Source: Candidatus Uhrbacteria bacterium
GTDB lineage: Bacteria > Patescibacteriota > Patescibacteriia > UBA9934 > GWF2-40-263
DNA length: 14,559 nucleotides
Assembly (NCBI GenBank): GCA_003511125.1
Contig: DOJV01000037.1
Coordinates: 1 to 14,559, forward strand
Direction of reading: 5' to 3'
The notes beneath the pieces are model-generated. The model was not told the origin of the DNA and did no database searches. It saw only the letters and a list, made by a program, of their open reading frames with translations. A program made the translations under genes and the position numbers. Numbering within the stretch: position 1 is the stretch's first letter; each line of letters begins with the position of its first letter. Of this stretch, positions 5,303 through 13,834 are shown one piece after another.

Positions 5303-7336
5303 TTATAAATCACTTAAAGTTTTACGAATTCTGGCGGCCTCGGCCTCGCCGGCTTCTTCGCGGACTACCGATTCTTCGACGACTGGTGTTTCTTCTTCGA
5401 GCAAAGGAGTTTCCGGCTCGGTGACAGACTCGGCGCCGGCCATTTTGGCGGCGAATTCTTTTTGGCCGCGTTCGATTTCCAAGAGTTGTTGCGGATTAGT
5501 GGTAACTAATTGATCTTCGGTGTAAGAGGCCACAACTTTAACCGCGGCGTGCTTTTGGCCGGCAAAAAACAAGCCTTCACCCACCCCGGACTCGAGCAAT
5601 AAATATTTTTCGCCATCGGTCAAATTAAAAGTTTTCTGAATCAAATCAACCGAAGCTGGCGACTGTTTTAACAAAAACTGCATGGAAGAATTAGTGACAA
5701 TCGACTGACCATATGGTGAAAGCAAAAAGTCATTGACGTCTTGAGTAATTGTGGTGATACCCAAATAATATTTTCGGCAACGTTTCACCAAAGCATAAAT
5801 GAATTTGGCCGAATCTTCGTGTTGCATTAACCACCAAGCCTCATCGATCACCAAAATTCTCTTTTTTCTTTCTGAACGCACGGTGTTCCAAATATGATTG
5901 ACAATGGTATAGATGGCCATTGGTCGAAGTTCGTCTTCCAAATCTCTAACCGAAAAGATGACCAGTTGATTGTCGGTTTCGACAGTTGTCGGCGAGTTCA
6001 AAATCCCCGAAAAAGTTCCGTCGGTATATTTAGAAAGTCGGGCCACCAGTTCTTCGGCTCCGTCCATGCCTTGCATAACATCAATCAAATCAGAAAGAAT
6101 TGGTGATTCCACCAACAATAAATCAACCGTCTCGGGCGTAATATCTTTTTTGGCATAAGCCTCGAGCAAAGCGCGATCGAGTAACGAGTCTTCTTCTGGC
6201 GTAAAACCAATAACCCCGGCCCCACCTTGGGGTTGGCCGATCATAATGCGCAACAAACCTTTTAAAGTGATGACCGCGCTGCGAATAATATCTTCGGTTT
6301 TAACTTCTTCACCTTTTGGTTTTGGCAAATCAAAAGGATTAACCTTGGATTGGCTGGCCAAAGAAATATTAATATAAGTTCCGCCAACCGCGTCGCAAAG
6401 ATGTTTATACTCCATTTCCGGATCGATAATGATCACGTCGGTGCCCATCATGAGGGCGCGCAAAACCTCTAACTTAACCATGTAGGATTTACCGGCACCG
6501 GAAGTGGCAAAAACCACAGTGTTGGCGTTTTGCAAACTAAAGCGGTCAAAAAGAATCAGCGAATTATTGTGGCGATTAATACCGTAAAGAATTCCGTTGT
6601 CAGAAGTTAAATCCGAAGAAATAAAAGGAAAAGAAGCGGCAATCGGCGAGGTGTTCATGTTATAAGAAATCATGAGCTCGTCGTTACATAACGGCAGAGT
6701 GGAATTAAAACCCTGTTCGGTTTGGTAAAAACCTTTTTTGCTAAAAATCAATTTGCTACCAAATTCAGATTCAATATCGCCTGAAAGTTTATCTAACTCA
6801 TCCAAAGATTTGGCAAAAATGGTTAAATAAAAAGAGAATTGAAAAAAATGTTCGGTGCCTTGAGTTAAGGCGTCGCGCAAACCTTCAATATCGCGCAAAG
6901 CGGTTTCGCGTAAAGGGTCGCGAGGTTTGCCTTTATCGGCGTCCATGGATAATCCGGCTTCAAGATAACCAACACGTTTTTGCAATTGTTTTAAAATAAT
7001 ATTGGCTTTGACCGGATAAAAATACATGGCCAAATCAAAAGTTTTGTTCAGATTGATAATCGAAGCCGACCAACCCAAACCAATGTAGCGCGGATAAGTA
7101 ATAACAAAAAGCGTGCGTGAATAAATACCCGAAAGCAAAAGATGGTTTGGTGTAACCTGAAAAGAAGCCGGAGCAATTATATCCCGAACCGTAACCACAC
7201 CACGCCGATAAACCCGTTCTTCTTCGAGGGTGGCTTTTTCCATGACCGCTTTTTGTTCTTCGGGCGACAATGGTTTGGGCGCCGGCGCTGCTGGCGGGGA
7301 AATTATTTTTTTGGTTTTTCCTAATTCAATGGGCAT
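5303..7336 (-). CDS. virB4: VirB4-type ATPase of a T4SS-like system
   Basis: This 677-residue protein is the ATPase that powers assembly and transfer in type IV secretion systems, acting at the cytoplasmic face. A Pro-rich start is followed by a VirB4 middle region. Walker A reads ATSGAGKS at 277-284, with Ala where Gly is usual at its first position. Walker B is ILVIDE, with D498 and E499, followed by a TTITQD segment and TNSSMQFLLKQ, as in VirB4/TraC motors. The last 70 or so residues form an acidic, Glu-rich tail. The N-terminal domain of classical VirB4 is largely missing and appears to be supplied by the separate gene just upstream (18-nt gap). Start ATG 7336 has no SD. The family call is secure; the transported substrate is unknown. 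Confidence 0.93.
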   Translation of the reverse strand: MPIELGKTKKIISPPAAPAPKPLSPEEQKAVMEKATLEEERVYRRGVVTVRDIIAPASFQVTPNHLLLSGIYSRTLFVITYPRYIGLGWSASIINLNKTFDLAMYFYPVKANIILKQLQKRVGYLEAGLSMDADKGKPRDPLRETALRDIEGLRDALTQGTEHFFQFSFYLTIFAKSLDELDKLSGDIESEFGSKLIFSKKGFYQTEQGFNSTLPLCNDELMISYNMNTSPIAASFPFISSDLTSDNGILYGINRHNNSLILFDRFSLQNANTVVFATSGAGKSYMVKLEVLRALMMGTDVIIIDPEMEYKHLCDAVGGTYINISLASQSKVNPFDLPKPKGEEVKTEDIIRSAVITLKGLLRIMIGQPQGGAGVIGFTPEEDSLLDRALLEAYAKKDITPETVDLLLVESPILSDLIDVMQGMDGAEELVARLSKYTDGTFSGILNSPTTVETDNQLVIFSVRDLEDELRPMAIYTIVNHIWNTVRSERKKRILVIDEAWWLMQHEDSAKFIYALVKRCRKYYLGITTITQDVNDFLLSPYGQSIVTNSSMQFLLKQSPASVDLIQKTFNLTDGEKYLLLESGVGEGLFFAGQKHAAVKVVASYTEDQLVTTNPQQLLEIERGQKEFAAKMAGAESVTEPETPLLEEETPVVEESVVREEAGEAEAARIRKTLSDL

Positions 7337-7354
7337 AACTTTAAAAATTGGAAT

Positions 7355-8035
7355 TTATTCCTTGGGGGCTTCTTCAAACCTGATTTTGGAAACATCGCCG
7401 AGTTTTTGAATACCGGCCACATCGGGATTATAGCTTTCGTAAAACAACTCGATCAAACTTTGAGTGTCGAGCAAAGAACCGCCGACACCCATGCTGGTTA
7501 ACTGACCGTTAATAACTTCGACACGATTTAGCAATTCCTCACGACGATCTTGAAATTGTTTTTCTTTTAATTTAATACCCAAGGCTGGAGAAATAGCTTC
7601 GGAAAAACGTGTCCAAAAATTCTTTTGTTTGTTGGATGAAGGATCAAAAGGCACAACCGCATAAAATCTTTTTTGCATGATTTCCCCCATTTCCACCAAC
7701 TCTTGAATAAAGCCGCGGTAATCGGCAATTTGAGTTTTTAAAAGTTCGTTGGCAATCTCTTTTTGTTGAACAGCCAAGGATTCGAGATACGGATCAATAT
7801 TCATTTTGCGCGACTGAATAACAATTTGAATCGGATATTCCAAACCGTTCAAAAAAGACATGTAGGCCTGAACAATAGCCTGCTGTTCGTCGATTGATTT
7901 CAAAGCAAAATTGATACTCGAAACCATAAGCACGGCCCGCAAGGTACCGTCTTTCATAATCACCACGTCGTCACGAATTTCTGAAATATCTAAAAAACGT
8001 TGGGTGGCTTGGCTGGGTTTTAAGACTGAAGACAT
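7355..8035 (-). CDS. TraC/VirB4 N-terminal-domain protein
   Basis: This 226-residue soluble protein begins with a strand-rich part (TQRFLDISEIRDDVVIMKDG followed by a hydrophobic strand). That is how the N-terminal domain of VirB4/TraC proteins starts in Gram-positive and Patescibacterial systems. A long helical region with many Gln and Glu follows at about 85-180. It carries no Walker motif. It sits directly before the ATPase gene (18 nt) and after PrgI (11 nt), which suggests that it works as the detached N-terminal half of VirB4, docking the motor to the membrane. The start at ATG 8035 has an A/T-rich leader without SD. The role is inferred from family resemblance and gene order. Confidence 0.82.
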   Translation of the reverse strand: MSSVLKPSQATQRFLDISEIRDDVVIMKDGTLRAVLMVSSINFALKSIDEQQAIVQAYMSFLNGLEYPIQIVIQSRKMNIDPYLESLAVQQKEIANELLKTQIADYRGFIQELVEMGEIMQKRFYAVVPFDPSSNKQKNFWTRFSEAISPALGIKLKEKQFQDRREELLNRVEVINGQLTSMGVGGSLLDTQSLIELFYESYNPDVAGIQKLGDVSKIRFEEAPKE

Positions 8036-8046
8036 AAAAATTAAAT

Positions 8047-8478
8047 TTAATCCTCTGGTTTATAAGCCCCACCGGTGTTAACCAATAAAGTGAGCTCTTG
8101 AAGATGTGAACCGGACGGCGGTGGTTTTCGCTGGGCCGGAGCTGGCGGTGGTGGCGGTGGCGCCACCATGTATTGTTTTAATTCAGAATTAAAAAGTTTT
8201 TTGTCCCAAACTCGCAGTCGAGGTTTACGCAAAGTTTGAACAAGATTTAGCAAAAAGAAATGAAAAGGCATGCCGTTAATTTTGGCAAAAGCAAAAATAA
8301 CCATGACCGAAAGAAAAGGCACACCAATTATCAAAAAAGGCACCATTCTTAGCATTTTATACAAAGCCACCAAAACAATGGCCCCGGACAACAAAATCAA
8401 AAATTGTCGAACCGATAACGGCCCAAGAATCTTGTCTTCGACTTCGATAAATTGTGGGACAGTAAATTGATCTGACAT
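8047..8478 (-). CDS. PrgI-family membrane protein
   Basis: This is a 143-residue protein. The beginning FTVPQFIEVEDKILGPLSVRQF is the characteristic opening of PrgI-family proteins of Gram-positive and Patescibacterial T4SS-like loci, where they are taken as the VirB3 counterpart. Two membrane helices lie at about 25-45 and 48-66. A basic patch (RKPRLRVWDKKLF) follows, and then a cytoplasmic tail with a run of seven prolines. It is followed by the TraC-like and VirB4 genes, the expected order. A 71-nt gap separates it from the proline-rich gene upstream, the largest gap in the operon; I see no clear promoter or terminator there. No SD is present at ATG 8478. Confidence 0.9.
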   Translation of the reverse strand: MSDQFTVPQFIEVEDKILGPLSVRQFLILLSGAIVLVALYKMLRMVPFLIIGVPFLSVMVIFAFAKINGMPFHFFLLNLVQTLRKPRLRVWDKKLFNSELKQYMVAPPPPPPAPAQRKPPPSGSHLQELTLLVNTGGAYKPED

Positions 8479-8549
8479 AGAAGTAATGGAGAGGAGTTTG
8501 AGTGTTGGTTTTTTTAGAAAAACTTCCGACCCTCAACAACTTAAAAACT

Positions 8550-10448
8550 TTAAAACCTCAGCCCGCCATTCAGTTTATTTATAACTTGGGCTTCTTCAAC
8601 AGTTAAGGTTTCCTGACCGGCCGCGGTGCGATCGGCGATAATCTCTGTAATTTTTTTGCCGGTCATTAACGCTTGCTTGTTCATATCTAAATACAAACGA
8701 TTGACGGCCGATGCTCGCCAAGCTTTAATTCCGGAAATCTTTTGACTAATTCCCTGCTCTTCTAAAAGACTGATTTTATCGCTAATTTTTGTAACCGCTT
8801 CTTCAGGATGGCGAGACAAACGGCGAAATTCCTCTAGACTCATGTTTTGCAACTCTTCAACCGGGCCGGAAAGTTTGCGCGTAAAAGCCACGTCGTCCAT
8901 TTTGGGTCGACCGCTTGGCTCTACACTGCCAGAGGACATTACCGGAGTGATTGGAACCGGCAAAGGTTTGGCTTTGATTTTGGCGGCTTTCTCTTTGGCC
9001 AAAGCTTGCTCGACGACCTGACGTTTCTTTTCTTCGACTTCTTTGGAAACTTTTTTTTCTTTGATAATTTCGTCTTGCCAAAGGGCTTTTTGTTCAAAAA
9101 CAATTTGTTCTAATTTTTCCATTACTTTGGTCAAAGCCGCGCCCGACCAACCTAATCCACCCTGATCAGGCGGACGTTCCAGCAAATCTCGGGTTTCAAA
9201 AGCATCGCGCACATCACGCAAACGCGAGTCAACCGCCAAAGCAAAACGTTTTTTTAAATCTTCGTCAACAAAACGCAAATCACAAACTTCGACCAAATTA
9301 TCGACAGCTTGATCGAGCGGGGTTTTGGCTTTTACCACCGGCGCTTTTTCTTTTAACACGGCTGCGGCCTGACTAATTTCTTTTTCGTCTTGAGGTTCGT
9401 GAAGATTAAAACTGTCTTTTTTTGTGGCCGAAATTATTGGTTTGACCGGCGGAGAAATTTTCTGCGGCTCTAAAATTACCTCAGTTGTTTTCTCCTCAAC
9501 TTTTGGAGCTACTGGTGGTTTTGGTTGCGGAGGCGGAGGTGGAGACGGAGGCGGCGGTTTGATATCGGTAATTACCGGTCTGATTGGTGGCGGCGGAAGC
9601 GGTGGAGGAGGAACTGGTTTAACTTTAGATTCCGGACGAACAACCGGCTGAGGTTTTGGCGGAAATGGAGGAGGAGCGATCGAATCCACTTTTTTGTCAT
9701 TCTGAACACCACGAGAAGAATCTATCACAGGTTTTTTGACTTGAGGCATTGGTGGAACAAATGGTTTAATATCAGAAACAATTCGTACCGGCGGCTTAAT
9801 AACCTCAACGGCTTTTTTTGCTGTCGGATCAAAAACAAAACCCTCGCTCTCTTTTCTTTCATTCAAAAGACTCAAAATCTTTTCGACCACTTCTGACGGG
9901 AAATTCATGCCACCAACTTTTGTTGGCCGAGCCAAAGCAGATTTAGTCTCTTCGAGGTCGCGTTCGTTTTTTAAAAAAGCTACCAAAATAAAAATCAGAC
10001 GACTGTGCAAGACCCTATCCGGATCTTCAGCATTCCAATCTTTTAAAGCGCTTTCCACAAACTCCTCTGGAGTTTGATAAGGAACTTCTAATTTTGGAAT
10101 ATTGGCAAAAGCCGCCGGATTTCCACCCCATTGTTTTAACAACTCGGCATCGCCTTTTCTGAATTGTGCCAAAGGCAGAATAACCTGGCCAACAATTTCT
10201 ATGGCTAAATTTTTAGCTTTGTCTTCGGAAAGACTAAAAAGTGAAGTAAGAAAAACCGGCAAATTTACTATTTCGTGTTTAAAACAAACCATAGCCTCAA
10301 CTTCATGCATGATTTCCTTCAGGCCCTTGTTACCTAACTCAAATTTTTCTACCAACCCACTAACTCGCGTTAAAACCACTGGATCAAGAAGATAATCTTG
10401 AACCGCTTCTGGCAAATCGCTAAATTCTTTGAGTTTGTTTTCGGCCAT
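8550..10448 (-). CDS. Large proline-rich operon protein of unknown function
   Basis: This is a 632-residue protein that I do not recognise. Residues 1-210 are mostly helical with no signal peptide. Residues about 219-340 form a proline-rich linker with several runs of three to five prolines. Residues about 375-450 form a second helical domain containing SRLRDVRDAFETRDLL and PPDQGGLGWS. A Lys/Glu-rich coiled-coil candidate spans 450-505, and the end is helical. It starts 8 nt after the VirB6-like gene, so it belongs to the T4SS operon. No membrane helix is seen, so a cytoplasmic scaffold or adaptor for the VirB4 motor is plausible, but this is context only. The polyproline runs predict dependence on EF-P for efficient translation. 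Confidence 0.8.
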   Translation of the reverse strand: MAENKLKEFSDLPEAVQDYLLDPVVLTRVSGLVEKFELGNKGLKEIMHEVEAMVCFKHEIVNLPVFLTSLFSLSEDKAKNLAIEIVGQVILPLAQFRKGDAELLKQWGGNPAAFANIPKLEVPYQTPEEFVESALKDWNAEDPDRVLHSRLIFILVAFLKNERDLEETKSALARPTKVGGMNFPSEVVEKILSLLNERKESEGFVFDPTAKKAVEVIKPPVRIVSDIKPFVPPMPQVKKPVIDSSRGVQNDKKVDSIAPPPFPPKPQPVVRPESKVKPVPPPPLPPPPIRPVITDIKPPPPSPPPPPQPKPPVAPKVEEKTTEVILEPQKISPPVKPIISATKKDSFNLHEPQDEKEISQAAAVLKEKAPVVKAKTPLDQAVDNLVEVCDLRFVDEDLKKRFALAVDSRLRDVRDAFETRDLLERPPDQGGLGWSGAALTKVMEKLEQIVFEQKALWQDEIIKEKKVSKEVEEKKRQVVEQALAKEKAAKIKAKPLPVPITPVMSSGSVEPSGRPKMDDVAFTRKLSGPVEELQNMSLEEFRRLSRHPEEAVTKISDKISLLEEQGISQKISGIKAWRASAVNRLYLDMNKQALMTGKKITEIIADRTAAGQETLTVEEAQVINKLNGGLRF

Positions 10449-10456
10449 AGTTTAAT

Positions 10457-13276
10457 TTAAATTCCGGCGTCTCGTTTTAATTTATCCACGGCTTCTTGAA
10501 AGTCGCTGGTCGCGTCACCGGCACGACCGGTGGCCAATCTGGCTTCATAAATTTTCTGAGCCAATTCTTTGGTAATAGCTTCTTTGGCCGCTTCCCAATC
10601 ACTATTAGAATCGCCTTCTTTGCCAATTTTTGTTCGGCCTTGCCAAATTTCATTAGCTAATTTTTCGATATCTTCTCTTTTAATTACCGGAAGCGGTGGT
10701 AACGCCGCGGTCGGAGCGGCTGGAGTCGGAGCGGCTTCTGTGGTTTCTAAATCCAAGACCCTCATAGCGTCAAAAACTCTTCTAAGTTCGTCTGGCGAGG
10801 TATCGATCGGTGTTCCGTTCAGGTATTCACCCAAAGCTTGGTTAATTAAATTAACTTGTCGCTGAAGTTCTGCACGTTCACCGGAACCTTCTTTGCTGGC
10901 CTTAAGTTTTCTAACCATATCTCCAGCAGTTTTGGCGGTCATGGCTTTAAGAGCTTCGTCTTTCGCTTCCCCGCCGTGCTGGATGGCAGCGCTGGTTATG
11001 TCTCCGTCGCCCTTGGCCATAGACGCAAAATCAGCTTTAGCATCAGTGTTACTAAAACCACCCTGACCATCAATTTCAAAAGCTTGATCAAAATTCGCAC
11101 CGGCCTTAAACATGTTACCTTTGGCCGTTTGCACCATGCGATCGTTTCTTTGAGTGAACTCCCCGGCGTCTGGCATGTAGCCCGTGGAGGTCGCTTGCTT
11201 TTTGACTTCTTCCAGAATTTTTTCTGCGTCTTTTTTAACTCGACTTTGGCGAGCACCATCCTTACCCAAACCAACCGCCTGCGCGGCCGTACCCTCGGTA
11301 AAAATCTTAGCGGCGACTTCTGGTGAAAGATTTTGCTCTTCGATATCGTTGACATCGATTTCGCCAACTTTTCTTTCCATTAGTTTTTCCGGAGTCTTTG
11401 AAGCAGCCAAAACTGTACTACCTTTTTCCCAATTTCTCTTTACGTTTTGACCAAGGCGACCTTGTTCAATAGCCTGAACCATATCAATTTCTTTCCATTC
11501 CCCATCTTTTCCTTCATATTTAAACTTCTGACCAGAAATTTGTGCTCGAACCTTGGCGTTAGCAAACTCCGACTTATCTAATTCTTTGATTCTTTCATCA
11601 CCCTCTATCTCTTTGATTCTTTCATCACCAAACATTGAAGGGGCTTTTTTCTCCAATTCCAACATTCGTTTCTTATGTGCCGGATCGGCAGAAAAAGTAT
11701 TATCCATCAAATCCTTAGCCGTACCATTACCTACTTTACGATTAAGAAGCTTGGCCATACCTTCTGAACCCAACTCGGTTCTAAAGCTATCGCGGCTCAT
11801 AGCTTCTTTCATCATGGCGGCATATTTTTTGCCACCAACATCAAACTTACTTGGTCCGCCTTCCAAAGAAGCTTTGAGTTCGGCATCAGACATTGGTCGG
11901 TCTTTCATGGTAGCTTCGGCTTCGGCTGCTCGAGAGGCTTTCATTTTAGCGGCTTGTTTGCCGTAAATATTACGCATAAAAGTTGAGGTGGTTTTTTCGC
12001 CAGCTTTCTTTTCCATCCAAGTAGCCGCCTTGCCTTTTAGGGCACCGACTCCCCGCCCAACCGTTTGATTATAAGTTCCGCGCCCGAGAGCCCGGGTACC
12101 TTGCACACCCTTGGCCCCAACCCAAGCCGTAGCCGCAACCGGAGCCATGGCCACAGTTTTGGAAAGACCTTTGGCTTTACCCATGAGTCCAGAAACAACA
12201 CCATCGCTACCAGAACAAGCATCGTTAGCCGCGTCAAAACCCACAAACAACAAAAGAATTCCGATTATAAAACTAACCATTTGGTTCATGCCCAAAGCTT
12301 TGATTAAACTTCCGGTATCTAAACCCTCGCCGGCCGGCGCGTTTGAGCCAACAAAACCAGAGCTGGTACTGATTTCACCACTACCGGCCACAGCCAAAGC
12401 CAACCATAAAAAGAAAGTCAAAACCGGACCAATTTGCAAAGCACAACTAAATTTACTCCACCACTGTTTATAACCCTTGTCGCCGTTTGGAGAAATTCCA
12501 CCAAGAACTTTGGTAAACCAAGCTAAAGGAGCGACAGTGACCAAGGCCCAAAGCACGACAATTCGATAAGCCAAAATAATAGTCAAAAAAGTAATGGCAA
12601 TCAAAACGATAAACATCATGATAACTGCCACGGCCGCGGCCACAAAAAGATCATAACCTTGGACACCAGCCGTATTAGTCCCATCGAAAAGCGAAGAACT
12701 GTCGTTGGCTTCAAAAATACTGCGAATACCAAACATTTGAATAAAGTTACCACCAGCAATATCTTTAACCGCATTAACAAACGTCAACATGATCACCTGA
12801 CTAAAATCAATCAAAATACCACACAGGGTTCGGCTAAAATTAATCATTATGGCCATGATTAAAAGCCGAGGCACTTGCTGACGCCACTTGAAACGTTCAA
12901 TACCCAAAATTGTTCCGAAGGCAATTAGAATCAGAACAATAACAAAAAACATGTTAACCGCGTCACGAACCACCGACCAGCCCATACCAATTATGGGCGA
13001 GGTAGAAAATTCGTTATAAGTCATGAGCGGAATGGTTACCAAACCGATAAGCACAACCACCAACTGGCCGGCCATCTGAGCAACGGTTGTTAAGACACCA
13101 GCCAAAAGACCAAGCAGCCAGTTAAGAGCACCGGCTGTGGCGTTTTCTTCGGCCAAAGCTGGTCGACCAATAATCAGCCCCAAAAAAACCAGCAACACCA
13201 AAAGATAACCGGCATGTTTTAGGCGTGGCGACGGCACTAAAAGCGCGGCCACAACCTTCAGTAAAAAACCTTTCAT
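10457..13276 (-). CDS. VirB6-like polytopic membrane protein with long soluble tail
   Basis: This is a 939-residue protein. A signal-type segment ends at RPALA-EE (about residue 42). Seven or so membrane helices follow within residues 50-380, including strongly hydrophobic stretches at about 102-125, 137-168 and 208-258. Residues 390-939 are hydrophilic, rich in Ala, Lys and Glu, with a tandem 9-residue repeat GDERIKE(I/L)(E/D) at 550-567. Near the C-terminus lie two similar units with GxxGDxxSD. VirB6/TrbL proteins form the inner-membrane channel of T4SS and often carry long tails. The frame is open to 13366, but ATG 13276 is chosen because the signal segment begins there and an extended -10 promoter overlaps the upstream part. 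It is the first gene of the operon. Membrane topology is clear; the VirB6 label rests on topology and context. Confidence 0.8.
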   Translation of the reverse strand: MKGFLLKVVAALLVPSPRLKHAGYLLVLLVFLGLIIGRPALAEENATAGALNWLLGLLAGVLTTVAQMAGQLVVVLIGLVTIPLMTYNEFSTSPIIGMGWSVVRDAVNMFFVIVLILIAFGTILGIERFKWRQQVPRLLIMAIMINFSRTLCGILIDFSQVIMLTFVNAVKDIAGGNFIQMFGIRSIFEANDSSSLFDGTNTAGVQGYDLFVAAAVAVIMMFIVLIAITFLTIILAYRIVVLWALVTVAPLAWFTKVLGGISPNGDKGYKQWWSKFSCALQIGPVLTFFLWLALAVAGSGEISTSSGFVGSNAPAGEGLDTGSLIKALGMNQMVSFIIGILLLFVGFDAANDACSGSDGVVSGLMGKAKGLSKTVAMAPVAATAWVGAKGVQGTRALGRGTYNQTVGRGVGALKGKAATWMEKKAGEKTTSTFMRNIYGKQAAKMKASRAAEAEATMKDRPMSDAELKASLEGGPSKFDVGGKKYAAMMKEAMSRDSFRTELGSEGMAKLLNRKVGNGTAKDLMDNTFSADPAHKKRMLELEKKAPSMFGDERIKEIEGDERIKELDKSEFANAKVRAQISGQKFKYEGKDGEWKEIDMVQAIEQGRLGQNVKRNWEKGSTVLAASKTPEKLMERKVGEIDVNDIEEQNLSPEVAAKIFTEGTAAQAVGLGKDGARQSRVKKDAEKILEEVKKQATSTGYMPDAGEFTQRNDRMVQTAKGNMFKAGANFDQAFEIDGQGGFSNTDAKADFASMAKGDGDITSAAIQHGGEAKDEALKAMTAKTAGDMVRKLKASKEGSGERAELQRQVNLINQALGEYLNGTPIDTSPDELRRVFDAMRVLDLETTEAAPTPAAPTAALPPLPVIKREDIEKLANEIWQGRTKIGKEGDSNSDWEAAKEAITKELAQKIYEARLATGRAGDATSDFQEAVDKLKRDAGI
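11583..11629 (-). repeat. In-frame 27-bp tandem duplication in the VirB6-like tail
   Basis: A 20-nt sequence (TCTTTGATTCTTTCATCACC on plus) occurs at 11583-11602 and again at 11610-11629. The period of 27 nt equals nine codons, so the frame is kept and GDERIKE is repeated in the protein. The near-identity suggests a recent duplication. Confidence 0.95.
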
Positions 13277-13286
13277 AGTCCCTAAC

Positions 13287-13295
13287 AGTATATCA
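13287..13295 (-). promoter_or_regulatory. Extended -10 promoter of the T4SS-like operon
   Basis: On the minus strand TGATATACT combines TATACT (5/6) with the extended TGn motif. No good -35 stands at 16-18 nt, as is common for extended -10 promoters. The start would fall about 4-6 nt before ATG 13276, so the first mRNA would be almost leaderless. Confidence 0.65.
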
Positions 13296-13364
13296 TATTT
13301 TTTTGCGAAAAATAAGTAATCCACAAGAGGATAGACAAAAATTTTCTTTTTAAAACCAACAGTC

Positions 13365-13402
13365 AAAAAAATATTAAAAAAGAATCAAGTTTTTTTTAAT
13401 AT
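13365..13402 (-). terminator. AT-only terminator overlapping the DUF559 gene end
   Basis: A perfect 12-bp A/T stem (13370-13381 with 13391-13402) is followed on the minus strand by a T-run. It contains the stop codon at 13374-13376. The lack of G-C pairs makes it weaker than the others here. Confidence 0.55.
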
Positions 13403-13736
13403 TTTCCAACACAAAATCGATATTACCTAGGACTTCCTGGTTTTTAAAGCGAAGAATTTTATAACCAAAACTTCTTAAAATTTGACTTCTCTTAAAATCG
13501 TACTCGGCAACTTCTTTAAGATTATGAACACAGCCATCCAATTCAACAATCAATTTGTATTGACGCGAACAAAAATCAACAATAAAATTTCCAATTCCAA
13601 ATTGACGATTAAATTTGGCCCCCAATTTTCTGTTTCGAATATAAGCCCAAAGTTTTCTCTCGGCTTTGGTACTTTTTTTCCTTAAAGACCGACGGAAAAT
13701 TTTTAAACCACTTGGGTTTAGTAAAAAAGTTTGCAT
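13374..13736 (-). CDS. DUF559 family endonuclease-like protein
   Basis: This 120-residue protein is the normal length for stand-alone DUF559 proteins, which share the PD-(D/E)xK fold of the very-short-patch repair nuclease. Visible motifs are the STKAERKLW helix with E26, GNFIVDF with D54, and KLIVELDG with E65 and D67. H71 and the ending GYKILRFKNQEVLGN complete the family pattern. A Cys stands in CVH where Ser or Gln is more usual. The candidate active-site residues are all present, so it is probably an intact nuclease. The biological role of the family is not settled; DNA repair or mobile-element functions are proposed. Start ATG 13736 has no SD. It lies upstream of, but is probably transcribed apart from, the T4SS operon. 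Confidence 0.9.
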   Translation of the reverse strand: MQTFLLNPSGLKIFRRSLRKKSTKAERKLWAYIRNRKLGAKFNRQFGIGNFIVDFCSRQYKLIVELDGCVHNLKEVAEYDFKRSQILRSFGYKILRFKNQEVLGNIDFVLENIKKNLILF

Positions 13737-13834
13737 ATTTTAGAGGTTTTTTTAATTAAGATATTTTTTAAATTTTGTTTATTTTTTCTTTTCGGCTATT
13801 CAGTTTTACCTCACCTGACGGTTCAATTTTCCAC

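Noticed and set aside
8479..8549. Internal promoter or attenuator in the 71-nt gap before prgI
   Set aside because: I could find only weak TTGAG/CTCAA pairing and no convincing -10/-35 pair or T-tract.
9424..9896. Gly/Arg-rich plus-strand frames opposite the proline-rich gene
   Set aside because: They are complements of proline codon runs; no start signals.
13277..13366. 30-codon N-terminal extension of the VirB6-like gene
   Set aside because: It crosses the extended -10 promoter and would place a hydrophilic/aromatic stretch before a normal signal segment.
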